A stretch of DNA of 12,574 bases from Zygnema cylindricum (GCA_037447655.1 JBBHKE010001466.1:103798-116371), one strand, 5' to 3'. Shown: positions 1 to 8,070, numbered from the stretch's first letter. Program-made: numbers and translations. The notes: generated by a model from the sequence alone, not told the origin.

Positions 1-440
1 TTTGGTTTTTTTTTTCCTTAAGTTTTTTTTTTTTTTTTTAATATTCTTAACATTTAAATATGGAATTTTTGAATCTGAATTTCATATTTTTTTATTGAAA
101 TTTGGATTTTTTTTAAATGCAAAATGTTGAAATTTGCGTGGAATTTATTATTTTTGAATTGAAATGTGAGGTTGAATTAAGATTTAAGATTTGAAAATTT
201 AAATAAATGGAAGATGAAAATGTTACACTCAAATTGAGCTTGAAAATGAGGTTTTTTTTAAAAAATTAATCAATTAACCTTAAGAATTGACATTGAAAAT
301 TCAAAATTGAAATTGATAAATTGACATTAAAACTTGACATTATTGTTTTTTTTTTGTGAAATAGACAATGAAATGGTAATAAGGAAAAGGAAAAGAAATT
401 AATCTACATTAGTATTTTAATTGGAATTCAATTTTAAATA
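1..440. other. AT-rich non-coding DNA with degenerate short repeats
   Basis: No coding frame or splice-bounded exon is visible. The stretch is A/T-rich with many TTGAAA/ATTGAA-like words. The octamer TTGACATT occurs at 287, 321 and 334. Homopolymer T runs are frequent. It is probably an intron of, or the region upstream of, the RCC1-like gene that follows. Confidence 0.6.
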
Positions 441-455
441 AAAATCGAATTCGAC

Positions 456-524
456 CTCTCCCTCTCCCTCTCCCTGTCCCATTCCCTCTCCCTCCCTCTC
501 TCTCTTCCTCTCCCTCCCCCCTAG
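456..524 (+). repeat. Pyrimidine tract ending in a splice-acceptor-like CCCTAG
   Basis: This is almost pure C/T, with a (CCCTCT)n core at about 456-475. It ends in CCCCCCTAG at 516-524, a typical polypyrimidine tract plus AG acceptor. The sequence right after it resembles the start of the exon at 756, so it looks like a duplicated 3' splice site. Confidence 0.6.
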
Positions 525-572
525 GAGTTCGACAGGGGCTGTCGTGGGCCAGACTTCATTGCCCTCACTGAA
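525..572 (+). pseudogene. Partial duplicate of the start of an RCC1 exon
   Basis: Read from the G after the AG at 523-524, this encodes EFDRGC-R-GPDFIALTE. The real exon at 756 starts VVDVGC-C-GPDFIALTE in the same phase. By eye 35 of 48 bases match. Seven of the codon differences are silent; the four amino-acid changes all fall in the first seven codons. After Glu (GAA, 570-572) the similarity stops and the frame runs into CT-rich low complexity with no good splice donor. It could be a decayed exon copy, a remnant of the neighbouring propeller blade, or a cryptic alternative acceptor. Silent changes dominate, which suggests it was constrained for a time. Confidence 0.6.
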
Positions 573-755
573 AAACTCTTCAAAATCTCTCTCCATGTCT
601 CTCTCCCTCTCTCCCTGTCTCCCTCTCTCTCTCTTTCTCTATGTGTTAAACTCTCTCTCTCTCCTCTCCTTCGCTCCCTCTCCCTCCCTCTCTCTCTCTC
701 TCCTCATTCCCTCCCTCTCCCTCACTCTCCCTCCCTTTCACTCCCTCCCCCCCAG
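573..755 (+). other. Intronic pyrimidine tract and 3' splice acceptor
   Basis: This C/T microsatellite (CTCTCCCT variants) ends in CCCCCCCCAG at 746-755, directly before the RCC1 exon. It translates only as Leu/Ser/Pro low complexity. It is read as intron with an exceptionally long polypyrimidine tract. Confidence 0.7.
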
Positions 756-1074
756 GTGGTCGACGTGGGGTGCTGTGGTCCCGACTTCATCGCCCTGACA
801 GAGGAGGGACAGGTCCACCATTGGACCTATGGGGCCCATAATCCCTTTTTAGGGGTTTTTAACGCTCCCTCTCCCCCCCTCATGGGAAACGCTCCTATTA
901 TTGCAGAAAAAGACAAACTAGTTTCCGTCTCTATTGGGGCGGGGGTGTGTGGGGGAGTCACGGAGGGAGGGAGAGTGCACACTTGGCACAATGGGATGAG
1001 GGGAGGGTTCGGGATGAGAGGGAAGACGCCGCTAGGGAGAGGGGAGAGCTTCAACTCGGAGCTTTCGAGTTTGG
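756..1074 (+). CDS. RCC1-repeat (beta-propeller) protein, internal exon
   Basis: This internal exon encodes about 106 residues plus one base. It contains two RCC1-type blades. The first begins VVDVGCCGPDFIALTEEGQV and reaches W at residue 23. The second begins LVSVSIGAGVCGGVTEGGRV and reaches W at residue 77. The two blade starts (V2 and V56) are 54 residues apart, normal for RCC1 repeats. RCC1 propellers act as Ran exchange factors, ubiquitin-ligase domains or scaffolds; which applies here cannot be told from one fragment. The exon is flanked by an AG acceptor at 754-755 and a GTGAGA donor at 1075. It ends in phase 1, matching the exon at 1633. A GTG at the exon start is not an initiation codon. 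The protein's N- and C-termini lie outside what can be recognised here. Complexity and codon use contrast sharply with the CT-rich flanks. Confidence 0.8.
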
Positions 1075-1328
1075 GTGAGATTTTCTTTCTCTCTCTCTGT
1101 TTCTCTGTCTCTCTAGATGTCTGCCTCTCTTGATGTCTGTCTCTCTCGATGTCTCTCTCTTTCTCTCTCTGTCTCTCTCTATTTGTCTCTCTCTCTTTCT
1201 GTCTCTCTCCATCTGTCTCTGCCAAACTCAATCCCTCTCTCTCTCTCTCCCTCTTCCTCTCCCCCTGCCTCTCCTCTCTCTCTGTCTCTCTCTCCCTCCT
1301 CTCTCCCACTCTTCCTCTTTCCCTCCCT

Positions 1329-1359
1329 CCCCTCTAGTTTTTTTTTTTTTCTAGAGGGG
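1329..1359. repeat. Perfect 9-bp inverted repeat with T13 loop
   Basis: CCCCTCTAG (1329-1337) and CTAGAGGGG (1351-1359) are perfect reverse complements separated by 13 T. Flanking CCCTCC upstream and GGGAGG downstream could lengthen the fold imperfectly. It lies inside the RCC1 intron, where the pyrimidine tract flips to a purine tract. Confidence 0.8.
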
Positions 1360-1410
1360 TGAGGGTAAAGGAGGGAGGGAGGCAGGGAGAGAGAGAGAGA
1401 GAGAGAGAGG
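1355..1410. repeat. Purine tract with (GA)n microsatellite
   Basis: GGGAGGGA-type sequence runs into an uninterrupted (GA)n at about 1387-1409. It is complementary in composition to the CT tract at 1081-1336, so the two could fold together in the intron RNA. Confidence 0.75.
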
Positions 1411-1487
1411 CTAGTCAGTTCATATTTTTCGTTTTTTATTCTTTTTCTTTTTTTGTTCTTTTTTTTTCCATGTGGGGCTGTGGAGGT

Positions 1488-1516
1488 GGGCAGGGGAGGG
1501 AAGGGAAGGGGAAGGG
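1488..1516 (+). other. Putative G-quadruplex motif in the intron
   Basis: Six runs of three or four G are separated by 1-2 nt: GGG at 1488, GGGG at 1493, GGG at 1498, GGG at 1503, GGGG at 1508 and GGG at 1514. This fits the standard G3+N1-7 quadruplex pattern on the sense strand, about 115 nt upstream of the next exon. Folding is inferred only. Confidence 0.65.
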
Positions 1517-1632
1517 AAGGAAAAGGGTTGGGATATATTCCTATTCGATTCTTTTTCTCTTAAGGGAGAGAGAGGCTCAACAATTCATAATGATAATAGT
1601 TTTCTTTTTTTTGCTTTTTGTTTTTTTCCCAG

Positions 1633-1719
1633 GAGACAAAGTGGCTATGGCGGTACTAACCGTACCGGGATCTCTAATTGTCGCAACTTTGAAAACCCCA
1701 AAATCGGGAAACGGTGGTC
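1633..1719 (+). CDS. RCC1-repeat protein, following 87-nt exon
   Basis: An 87-nt symmetric exon (phase 1 at both ends) lies between a CCCAG acceptor at 1628-1632 and a consensus GTAAGT donor at 1720-1725. Joined to the previous exon it reads Gly107, then GDKVAMAVLTVPGSLIVATL and a short basic tail. V110 lies 54 residues after the previous blade start, as expected for a third RCC1 blade. This blade is divergent and lacks the usual Gly near its centre. Because 87 is divisible by 3, skipping the exon would keep the frame. I see no later exon of this gene in the window. Confidence 0.6.
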
Positions 1720-1799
1720 GTAAGTAGTGTGGGCTTTTCTTCCTTCCCTTTTTTTTTTTTTTTCCGAGAAGTTGTTCAGTGATAAAAATTGAAAATGGG

Positions 1800-2130
1800 G
1801 TAAAATGGGGTATAAAGCAAAATAGTATAGAGAGAAGTAGTACAAAAGAGGAAGAGTATTAAGAGAAATAGTATTGAGAGAGAGTATATAAGGAGAAATA
1901 GTACAAAGAGAAAGATTGAAGAGTACAGAAGGGGAAGAGATTAAAGAGAATAGTAACAAGGAAAAATAGTATGAAGAGAAATATTGCAAAAGTGGAAAGA
2001 TTATAAGAGAAAGAGTAAAGGAAGAAATTGTATAAAGAGAAATAGTATGAGGAGAAAGAGTACAAAAGGGAAAGAGTATAAAGGGGAAGAGTATAAAGAG
2101 GAAAGTGTATAAGGTGAGATTATACAGGGA
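1800..2130. repeat. Degenerate purine-rich minisatellite (about 15-20 bp unit)
   Basis: Variants of AGAGAAATAGTATNAAG and AGAAAGAGTACAAAAG repeat irregularly, giving a strongly purine-rich + strand. The only long frames are on the minus strand and encode S/L/F/Y low complexity. It is probably in the intron after the 1633-1719 exon. Confidence 0.65.
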
Positions 2131-2461
2131 ATATAAAGCTGAAAAAAAATCTGCGTTAAAAAATGACTAACGGAGAAAAGTAAAATGGGGAGCAAAAAGA
2201 TCGAAAAACAAGCTAAAAGGAAGAAACGTGAGAGATTAAAAATTAAAATGTAAGAGTGTGCGAGAGGGAGAAGAGAGGGAGAGAGAGGGAACATACGAGA
2301 GAGTGAGAGTGAGAGAGAGAGGAAGAGGGAGAGGGAGAGGGAGAGGGAGAGGGAGAGAGTCAAAGATTAAAGTCACCGACAAAAGCCAAGACACCATTAT
2401 GGAATTTGATTTTAGTTAGAAGGAAATAACTAGGTAAGCAAGTAGGTGAATAAGTGGGTCA
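2131..2461. repeat. Purine-rich spacer with (GGGAGA)n microsatellite
   Basis: An A/G-rich stretch rises to a regular (GGGAGA)n array at about 2324-2358. It is followed by about 100 bases of mixed sequence (2359-2461) with no recognisable gene. Confidence 0.7.
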
Positions 2462-2810
2462 GTGTACTTTTTTTTTGTACTTTTTTGTATTTTTTCTTGT
2501 ACGTTTTTTTTGTACTTTTTGTGTTTTTTTTTGTATGTTTTTTTTTTTTCCTTTTATTGCTGTTTGTGGGGAAATCAGTAGTTTTTTTTGGTAAAAAGAG
2601 TAATAAATCTTGTTTTTTTTTAATGTTTGTTATTTTGTTTTGTCAATTTTACATTTTTTTCCTCTTTATATCTATCCTCTCATTTCATTTCTTTTCTTTT
2701 TGGGGTTGTCCTTTTGGTTTACAATTGTATTTTTTTTTTGTTAGTGCAACCCTTGAATTATATGATATTATTCTTGTCATTTATATCTTTAAAATCCTTG
2801 TCGCGATGTT
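2462..2810. repeat. T-rich tract with GTAC-spaced T runs
   Basis: T runs of 5-13 are separated by GTAC, GTAT or GTGT at about 2463-2550, followed by T-rich sequence. A 190-residue + frame starting at 2446 is nearly all F, L and V here and then P, S and L in the next tract. It is an artefact of composition rather than a gene. Confidence 0.65.
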
Positions 2811-2975
2811 TTACCTCCCCTCCCTCCTTTCCTCCCTCCCGTTTTTACCTCCCTCAAGCCCTCCTTTCCCCCTCTCCCTCTTTCCCTCCCTCCCTCCCTC
2901 CCTCGGTCACTCTGCCCTCCCTCGCTCCCTCTCTCTTCCCCTGTACCTCCCTACTTCCCTTCCCCTTCCTCCTAA
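2811..2975. repeat. CCCT-rich pyrimidine tract
   Basis: Almost pure C/T, with a (CCCT)n core around 2885-2903. No coding signal. Confidence 0.75.
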
Positions 2976-2986
2976 CTCACTTCCTT

Positions 2987-3062
2987 ACATTCGGATTTAC
3001 ACCGTGTATCGCTATTAGTGTTAATGTTTTTTTTGGCATATTAAACGTTTTTTCTTCGAAGG
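2987..3062 (+). repeat. Dispersed repeat, copy A
   Basis: This aligns end to end with 10133-10206 in the same orientation. A 20-base identical core (ATCGCTATTAGTGTTAATGT) lies in an alignment of about 75% identity that starts ACATTCGG/ACCTTCGA and ends near TTCGAAG/CCGAAGA. Two copies in one window suggest a family of dispersed elements. The type is unknown. Confidence 0.7.
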
Positions 3063-3084
3063 CACATCCGAAGGTGTCCGATTT

Positions 3085-3190
3085 TTGATTGGAGACCACC
3101 CATTGGAAGGTGAGAAGACCACCCATAGGTGGACTCTTAAGGAGACCATCATGTATCATATATCATATCATATACATCATATACCAAGCT
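3085..3190. repeat. Short direct repeats followed by an ATCAT-type microsatellite
   Basis: AGACCACCCAT occurs twice about 23-27 bases apart, and GGAGACCATC follows. From about 3147 to 3185 the sequence is degenerate ATCAT/ATATC repeats. These may belong to the body of the dispersed repeat just upstream. Confidence 0.5.
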
Positions 3191-4375
3191 TGTATCCTAC
3201 TTTCAGGTTTTCATATATTCCACTGCTCTCAGCTCGGGTAGTCAATTTTTTTTTTGTTTTTTCGTCCATCGTTTTTCATTTCGTGAATTTTCTTCTTCGT
3301 CCATCATCATTAAGGTCATATTGTTCGCATGCGGAGGTCATCATGTATATGGAAAGCCTTGTGGATTCGACCCCACAGAGCTTGACGCACTGCTTATTAT
3401 TTAACATTAATTTACAAGTAGAATGTTTCGCAAACAAGCTTTTTGTATGTTCACACTTGCGAGACAGAATCATATTGATGGTGGCGCGCTCTTTGGTTTT
3501 TTTTCTCCGTCCCTTTTAATTGGGGTGAAGTTTGAGTCTCTCCTTCCATTTGCTAGACCCCAGGTATGCTCCTAAGGTTGCCTTCTTTGGGACTCGCTTC
3601 TTATTTCCTATCCTTGGATTTCACCCTCCCTCTCCCTCTCCCTCTCCCTCTCCCCCTCACTCGAGCAAACCTCACCTCGTGGCCTTCCTCTATTCCTCTT
3701 GTCTAGGGGATCACCAGTCTACAGACCCGCCGATTTATTAAGTTTGTCCTGTTCAAAAGGAGTTTAACTTTATGGGTCCCACTGATTGTGTGTTTTCTCG
3801 AACGAAAAAAAATCCTCTCTCCTTTTGGGTTATTATTATTTCCCTCCCCAAGGTTTAGTTTTTTTTTTTTTTTTTCTCTGTTAGACGTCTTTATCTCTTT
3901 TTCTCTTTTAAAAAATCCCCTTCTCTTCTTCCTGGTTTCCACCCTGCACTGCCAAATATTCCTCTAAAAAAATTTATCTCTAAAACCTACAAAAACCCTG
4001 AAAACCAAAAAAAAAAGAAAAACCCCTAAAAAACCCTTTCCAAATCCATCCTCATGAACGTCCTTTCAAGCTCAACTTCGGGGTCCGACTGGTCTTGTTT
4101 GTCCTTTTCCTCTGCTGGTGGTTAATGGAGCACGGGATTCTAACCTACTTCTTGTAATTAAGTCCTCGTCCAAGATTTCCATCCATGTGCCCTACAATAC
4201 GACAGCATTCCGATAGCAATGTACGATATTAAGCATATAATACGACATTCGGCATTCTTCCATGGATTCGAGGTCCATGTTTCAGCTTCGTACTCAGAGA
4301 ACGTGTTAGAACTAATAAAAGATAATAAAATATAATTGGTCTATCCTCCTCTTACTGGGCGATGGAGAAACGCTA
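3191..4375. other. Complex sequence without a recognisable gene
   Basis: This stretch has more balanced composition than its surroundings. It contains a (CCCTCT)n tract at about 3624-3658, T and A runs, and AAAAACCCTG/AACCCCTAAAAAACCC telomere-like words at about 3989-4036. Frames at 3085-3519 (144 residues) and 3532-3741 (69 residues) are open, but I recognise no domain and they have no clear start context or splice-bounded limits. Two sites resemble a polymerase III B box on the minus strand (3363-3373 and 4135-4145). Old transposon remnants are the likeliest content. Confidence 0.4.
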
Positions 4376-4379
4376 GTCT

Positions 4380-5719
4380 GATCCTCCCTCCCGATCTGCC
4401 CTCCCTCCCTCCCTCTCTCCTAATCTCCCTCCCTCTCTCTCTCTCCCTCACTCTCTCCTTTCCAATCTGCCTACCCTCCCTCCCAATCTGCGCTCTCTCT
4501 CTCCCAATCTGCCTCCCAATTTTTCTCCCTCCCTCTCTCCCTCCCTCCCTCTCCCCCTCCCTCTCTCACTTCCTCAGATCCTCCCTCCCGATCTGCCCTC
4601 CCTCCCTCCCTCTCTCCTAATCTCCCTCCCTCTCTCTCTCTCCCTCACTCTCTCCTTTCCAATCTGCCTACCCTCCCTCCCAATCTTCGCTCTCTCTCTC
4701 CCAATCTGCCTCCCAATTTTTCTCCCTCCCTCTCTCCCTCCCTCCCTCTCCCCCTCCCTCTCTCACTTCCTCAGATCCTCCCTCCCGATCTGCCCTCCCT
4801 CCCTCCCTCTCTCCTAATCTCCCTCCCTCTCTCTCTCTCCCTCACTCTCTCCTTTCCAATCTGCCTACCCTCCCTCCCAATCTGCGCTCTCTCTCTCCCA
4901 ATCTGCCTCCCAATTTTTCTCCCTCCCTCTCTCCCTCCCTCCCTCTCCCCCTCCCTCTCTCACTTCCTCAGATCCTCCCTCCCGATCTGCCCTCCCTCCC
5001 TCCCTCTCTCCTAATCTCCCTCCCTCTCTCTCTCTCCCTCACTCTCTCCTTTCCAATCTGCCTACCCTCCCTCCCAATCTGCGCTCTCTCTCTCCCAATC
5101 TGCCTCCCAATTTTTCTCCCTCCCTCTCTCCCTCCCTCCCTCTCCCCCTCCCTCTCTCACTTCCTCAGATCCTCCCTCCCGATCTGCCCTCCCTCCCTCC
5201 CTCTCTCCTAATCTCCCTCCCTCTCTCTCTCCCTCACTCTCTCCTTCCCAATCTGCCTACCCTCCCTCCCAATCTGCGCTCTCTCTCTCCCAATCTGCCT
5301 CCCAATTTTTCTCCCTCCCTCTCTCCCTCCCTCCCTCTCCCCCTCCCTCTCTCACTTCCTCAGATCCTCCCTCCCGATCTGCCCTCCCTCCCTCCCTCTC
5401 TCCTAATCTCCCTCCCTCTCTCTCTCTCCCTCACTCTCTCCTTTCCAATCTGCCTACCCTCCCTCCCAATCTGCGCTCTCTCTCCCAATCTGCCTCCCAA
5501 TTTTTCTCCCTCCCTCTCTCCCTCCCTCCCTCTCCCCATCCCTCTCTCACTTCCTCAAATCCTCCCTCCCGATCTGCCCTCCCTCCCTCCCTCTCTCCTA
5601 ATCTCCCTCCCTCTCTCTCTCCCTCACTCTCTCCTTTCCAATCTGCCTACCCTCCCTCCCAATCTGCGCTCTCTCTCTCCCAATCTGCCTCCCAATTTTT
5701 CTCCCTCCCAATCTCCCAT
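4380..5719. repeat. 197-bp pyrimidine satellite, about 6.8 tandem copies
   Basis: Units start GATCCTCCCTCCCGATCTGC at 4380, 4577, 4774, 4971, 5168 and 5363, and in variant form at 5558. The spacings are 197, 197, 197, 197, 195 and 195 bp. The last copy is truncated near 5710. Copies are almost identical; I see single-base changes (for example CTTCGC for CTGCGC in the second copy), CT-pair losses, and G to A at the seventh unit start. The + strand is C/T apart from a few words. CC(A/G)ATCTGC occurs about four times per unit. 197 is not a multiple of 3, so it does not encode a repeat protein. Confidence 0.95.
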
Positions 5720-6078
5720 TTTTGTTACATTTTTTGGTCGTTATTTGTGACATCAGTCACGTTAAGTAAAAAACGGGCGCCTCTTTGAAGACTCCTGAGT
5801 GTATGTGGGCCTAAGAACATCCTCCCGGTAACCATGTACCTCCGGATCTGACCTATTTCGTCTTTTCCTCCTACATTTTTGTCTTTTCCTCCTACATTAC
5901 GCGACAGAACATCCTCCCGAACATCCTCCCGGTAACCATGTACCTCCGGATCTAGCCTGCGGCCGCTGTCTAACAGCCCGCACATTGGCGTAACCACAGG
6001 TGTGACCCCCCTATGTCATCACTAGCTCCCCTGCTCTACCCGTGAATCGCTTGATTCTCCACCCCCCCAAATAGTTAG
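5720..6078. other. Spacer between satellite and retrotransposon, with direct repeats
   Basis: Mixed-composition DNA including a GC-richer block and a NotI-type GCGGCCGC at 5959-5966. A minus-strand frame of 90 codons (5997-5725) is open only because the direct repeats inside it happen to lack stops in two frames; I do not call it a gene. This stretch could be the 5' end of the retrotransposon or older flanking DNA. Confidence 0.45.
5815..5953 (+). repeat. 35-bp direct repeat, two perfect copies 104 bp apart
   Basis: A 35-base sequence starting GAACATCCTCCCGGTAACC and ending CTCCGGATCT occurs at 5815-5849 and again at 5919-5953. A partial third start (GAACATCCTCCCG) lies at 5907-5919, abutting the second copy. 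Between them GTCTTTTCCTCCTACATT occurs twice (5860-5877 and 5881-5898). It is a small nested tandem structure. Confidence 0.9.
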
Positions 6079-6444
6079 TTCCAAAAATCATACACACAAA
6101 CGTGCACACAAAAACACATACACAATCACTCAAAAAAAAAAAAAAAAAAAACTAAAAAACTAAAATTTCTTTACCCTCTCAACCCTACCCCCCCCCCCCC
6201 CCACCACCCCCTCATCACCCCCTCACCTCTACCACTTACACACCCAAAACCGATTCTTGAACCCTCTCCTTCCCACACTCCCCCCCCTCACTCCCCCCGC
6301 CCCTTTCTTTTCCGGCATCAAACTTTATGTTACATTCTGGTTCCTACCAATTTCCCCATCCATCCCACATGGTTCATTTTCCTCTCCCACGCTTTCTCTT
6401 CCTCTCACCCTCCCAATTCCCATGTCGTCTTTGACTTATCAACC
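6079..6444 (+). other. Probable 5' untranslated leader of the retrotransposon
   Basis: Pyrimidine-rich with an A20 run at 6132-6151 and a C15 run at 6188-6202. The zinc-finger frame has no stop from 6079 to 6445, but I found no ATG in it before 6445, so this is read as a leader. Confidence 0.45.
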
Positions 6445-6522
6445 ATGTCCGGAAGCCCTTCTTATTCCCTTTCTCCCTCCCCCACTCCACCCAAACCTCG
6501 TAAACCTTCGAGGCGTTTGGAA

Positions 6523-6585
6523 TGTCCTGGGTGTCACAACCTTTTTGCCGCTGGGGCCGGCATTTCCCTTCATACACGGAGTTGT
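6523..6585 (+). other. N-terminal CCHC zinc finger of the retrotransposon protein
   Basis: Residues 27-47 from the ATG at 6445 read C-P-G-C, twelve residues, H-T-R-S-C, i.e. C-X2-C-X12-H-X3-C. Elements with a restriction-like endonuclease usually carry such a finger near the N-terminus, where it recognises DNA at the target. A basic Pro/Arg-rich stretch (KPRKPSRR) precedes it. Confidence 0.75.
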
Positions 6586-7370
6586 CGACTTTGTATAACC
6601 CTGGGTGGTCCTTTGTCTATCACCTCTCCTCAATCATTGTCGACCACACTCCCGTCCGGCCCCACAGATGAGGATTGGAATTTCGTACAGGAGTTAGATG
6701 TTTTGGGAGCTTATGATTTGGGAGCCCCCCGCCCGCGATTGTACACCCGTATTCCTATGGGCGTCAGACAATAGTACAAGATGCCCTCCACCTCCCCCTG
6801 TCCCACATTTCTTCAAACCCGGCGGACATTGCTCCTTGGCACCTGCTTCTTATGTTCTCTCTTTGGGTGCTAGTCCTTCCAGGTCTTGGAGGGGGCAGTG
6901 GGGCTAGAGAAACTATGGCGCGTTGTCGCCGATTCCTTCGTGGTGACTGGAAGTCCCTCCACGCCGAGCATGAGGATCGGGTATCGAGCACCTCTTTCAT
7001 ACCATGTCGACCACCTAGGCCATCGGATGTCCCGGCCTCTTATCGTCGAGCAATTCACTTAGGCCGAGGTTGTGAGCTTTCTCGAGCGGTTCGGGCCCTA
7101 CAACCATTCACCTCTGCCCCCGGATCTTCTTCTACTATTGATATCCTTCAAGCTCTCCACCCCCCTACCCCTTCCCCTTTACCCCCTTCCATCCACACCT
7201 TTGAGCCTTCTAAGATTTTTACTTTGGATCGGGAGGTTTTCATTCAGGCTCTTAGCTCTTCTCCTCACCTTTCAGCGGGGGGCCCCTCGATCATAGTATA
7301 TGAGTTGTTTCGCGATGTTTTGTTCCCTAAATCGGGTGCCCTGGGGTTCGATGGGTTTTTTCGAGTATAA

Positions 7371-8070
7371 TCCCTTATTGCTAGTGGGGATGTTCCCCCT
7401 CGGATTTGTGATCTTCTCACTGCGTCCCGCCTTGTGGCAGTCGCCAAACCTAATGGTGGGATTTGCCCTATCGCCGTGGGAGAGGTTTTATATAGATTGG
7501 TGGCTCGTGCGATATGTCTCCAACTCCAACTAGCTTTCCATGATTATTTCTCTCCTAATCAGTTTGGAGTGGCCACGAGAGGGGGTTATGAGGCCGTGGT
7601 CCACGGGATTCGAGCTTTGTTAGATGTACATCCGGATTGGTTGGTCCTTCAAGTCGACGTTTCCAATACATTTAATACGGTGGATCGGAACGTGGTTTTT
7701 TACGAGCTTATGGCGGCTCCATCTGTGATTGTCTAATTATTCCCCTTTGTGAGGGCTTTCTATTCTTTGACAAGCAACCTTTCCTTCTCGGCCAATGGTG
7801 ATCTTATTCCTCTATCCTATGCTACTGGCACTCGCCAAGGTGACCCTCTCGGCGGACCTTTGTTCGCCCTTGCTCATTAGCGGGCCTTTTGTGCCTCCGC
7901 AGCCGCCTTCCCTTATTTTCTTTTCCCTTCGGTCGCAGATGATACACAGATTGTTGGGCCGAGAGAACAAGTCGTGTTGGCATATGATTTTTTCAGGGAA
8001 CGTTTAGCCGAACTCAACCTTTCAGTTCAGCCGTCGAAGTGTGTTATTTGGTCTCCTCAGAATATTCCAC
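7371..8070 (+). other. Reverse transcriptase domain, degenerate
   Basis: RT motifs in order: VAKPNGGICPIAVGEVLYRL (about 7440-7500; the usual Arg of G-x-RPI is Cys here); LQVDVSNTFNTVDR with the first catalytic Asp at 7656-7658; YATGTRQGDPLGGPLFALAH around 7818-7877; VADDTQIVG with the catalytic Asp pair at 7938-7943; and the following LNLSVQPSKC thumb-side motif. All catalytic Asp residues remain, but two stops (7734 and 7878) interrupt the domain and a third (7368) precedes it. The GTRQGDPLGGPLFALAH motif is typical of non-LTR elements. Confidence 0.9.

Larger units (their letters stand above)
1075..1632 (+). other. Intron of the RCC1-like gene
   Basis: It runs from GTGAGA at 1075 to TTTTTTTCCCAG at 1621-1632. 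The first third is CT microsatellite (about 1081-1336). Next come a T run, a purine tract including (GA)n at 1387-1409, and a G-rich block. Splicing it out joins phase 1 to phase 1, forming Gly107 from G plus GA, and places a third blade start (V110) exactly 54 residues after the second. That spacing is good independent support for this intron. Confidence 0.7.

Noticed and set aside
827-1309. Minus-strand 160-codon frame rich in R, E and Q
   Set aside because: It is the reverse of the CT microsatellite and the RCC1 exon, and its start lies inside intron repeat.
544-1362. Plus-strand frames of Leu/Ser/Pro repeats
   Set aside because: They are translations of CT microsatellite in introns, with no domain or codon bias.
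1859-2363. Minus-strand S/L/F/Y frames
   Set aside because: Shadow of the purine minisatellite; several overlapping frames are equally open.
2446-3018. Plus-strand 190-codon hydrophobic frame, membrane-protein-like
   Set aside because: The hydrophobicity comes from T-runs coding Phe, then CCCT repeat coding Pro/Ser/Leu; it also crosses the dispersed repeat.
3363-3373. tRNA gene on either strand
   Set aside because: A 5-bp stem with an 8-nt loop resembling a T arm exists, but there is no matching acceptor stem, anticodon arm or A box.
3085-3519. Plus-strand 144-codon frame in complex sequence
   Set aside because: No recognisable domain; it starts in short repeats and the ATCAT microsatellite. 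Kept as unassigned sequence.
3532-3741. Plus-strand frame and an acceptor-like CTCTTGTCTAG at about 3697-3707
   Set aside because: No coding similarity seen after the AG and no matching donor, so not called as a later RCC1 exon.
4380-5719. CRISPR-like or protein-coding repeat array
   Set aside because: Units abut without spacers, the unit is not a multiple of three, and the context is eukaryotic.
5959-5966. NotI site as a sign of cloning vector
   Set aside because: A single 8-bp site with no adjoining vector-like sequence; chance occurrence is sufficient.
5725-5997. Minus-strand 90-codon frame
   Set aside because: It spans the 35-bp direct repeats, whose copies are read in different frames, so the openness is fortuitous.
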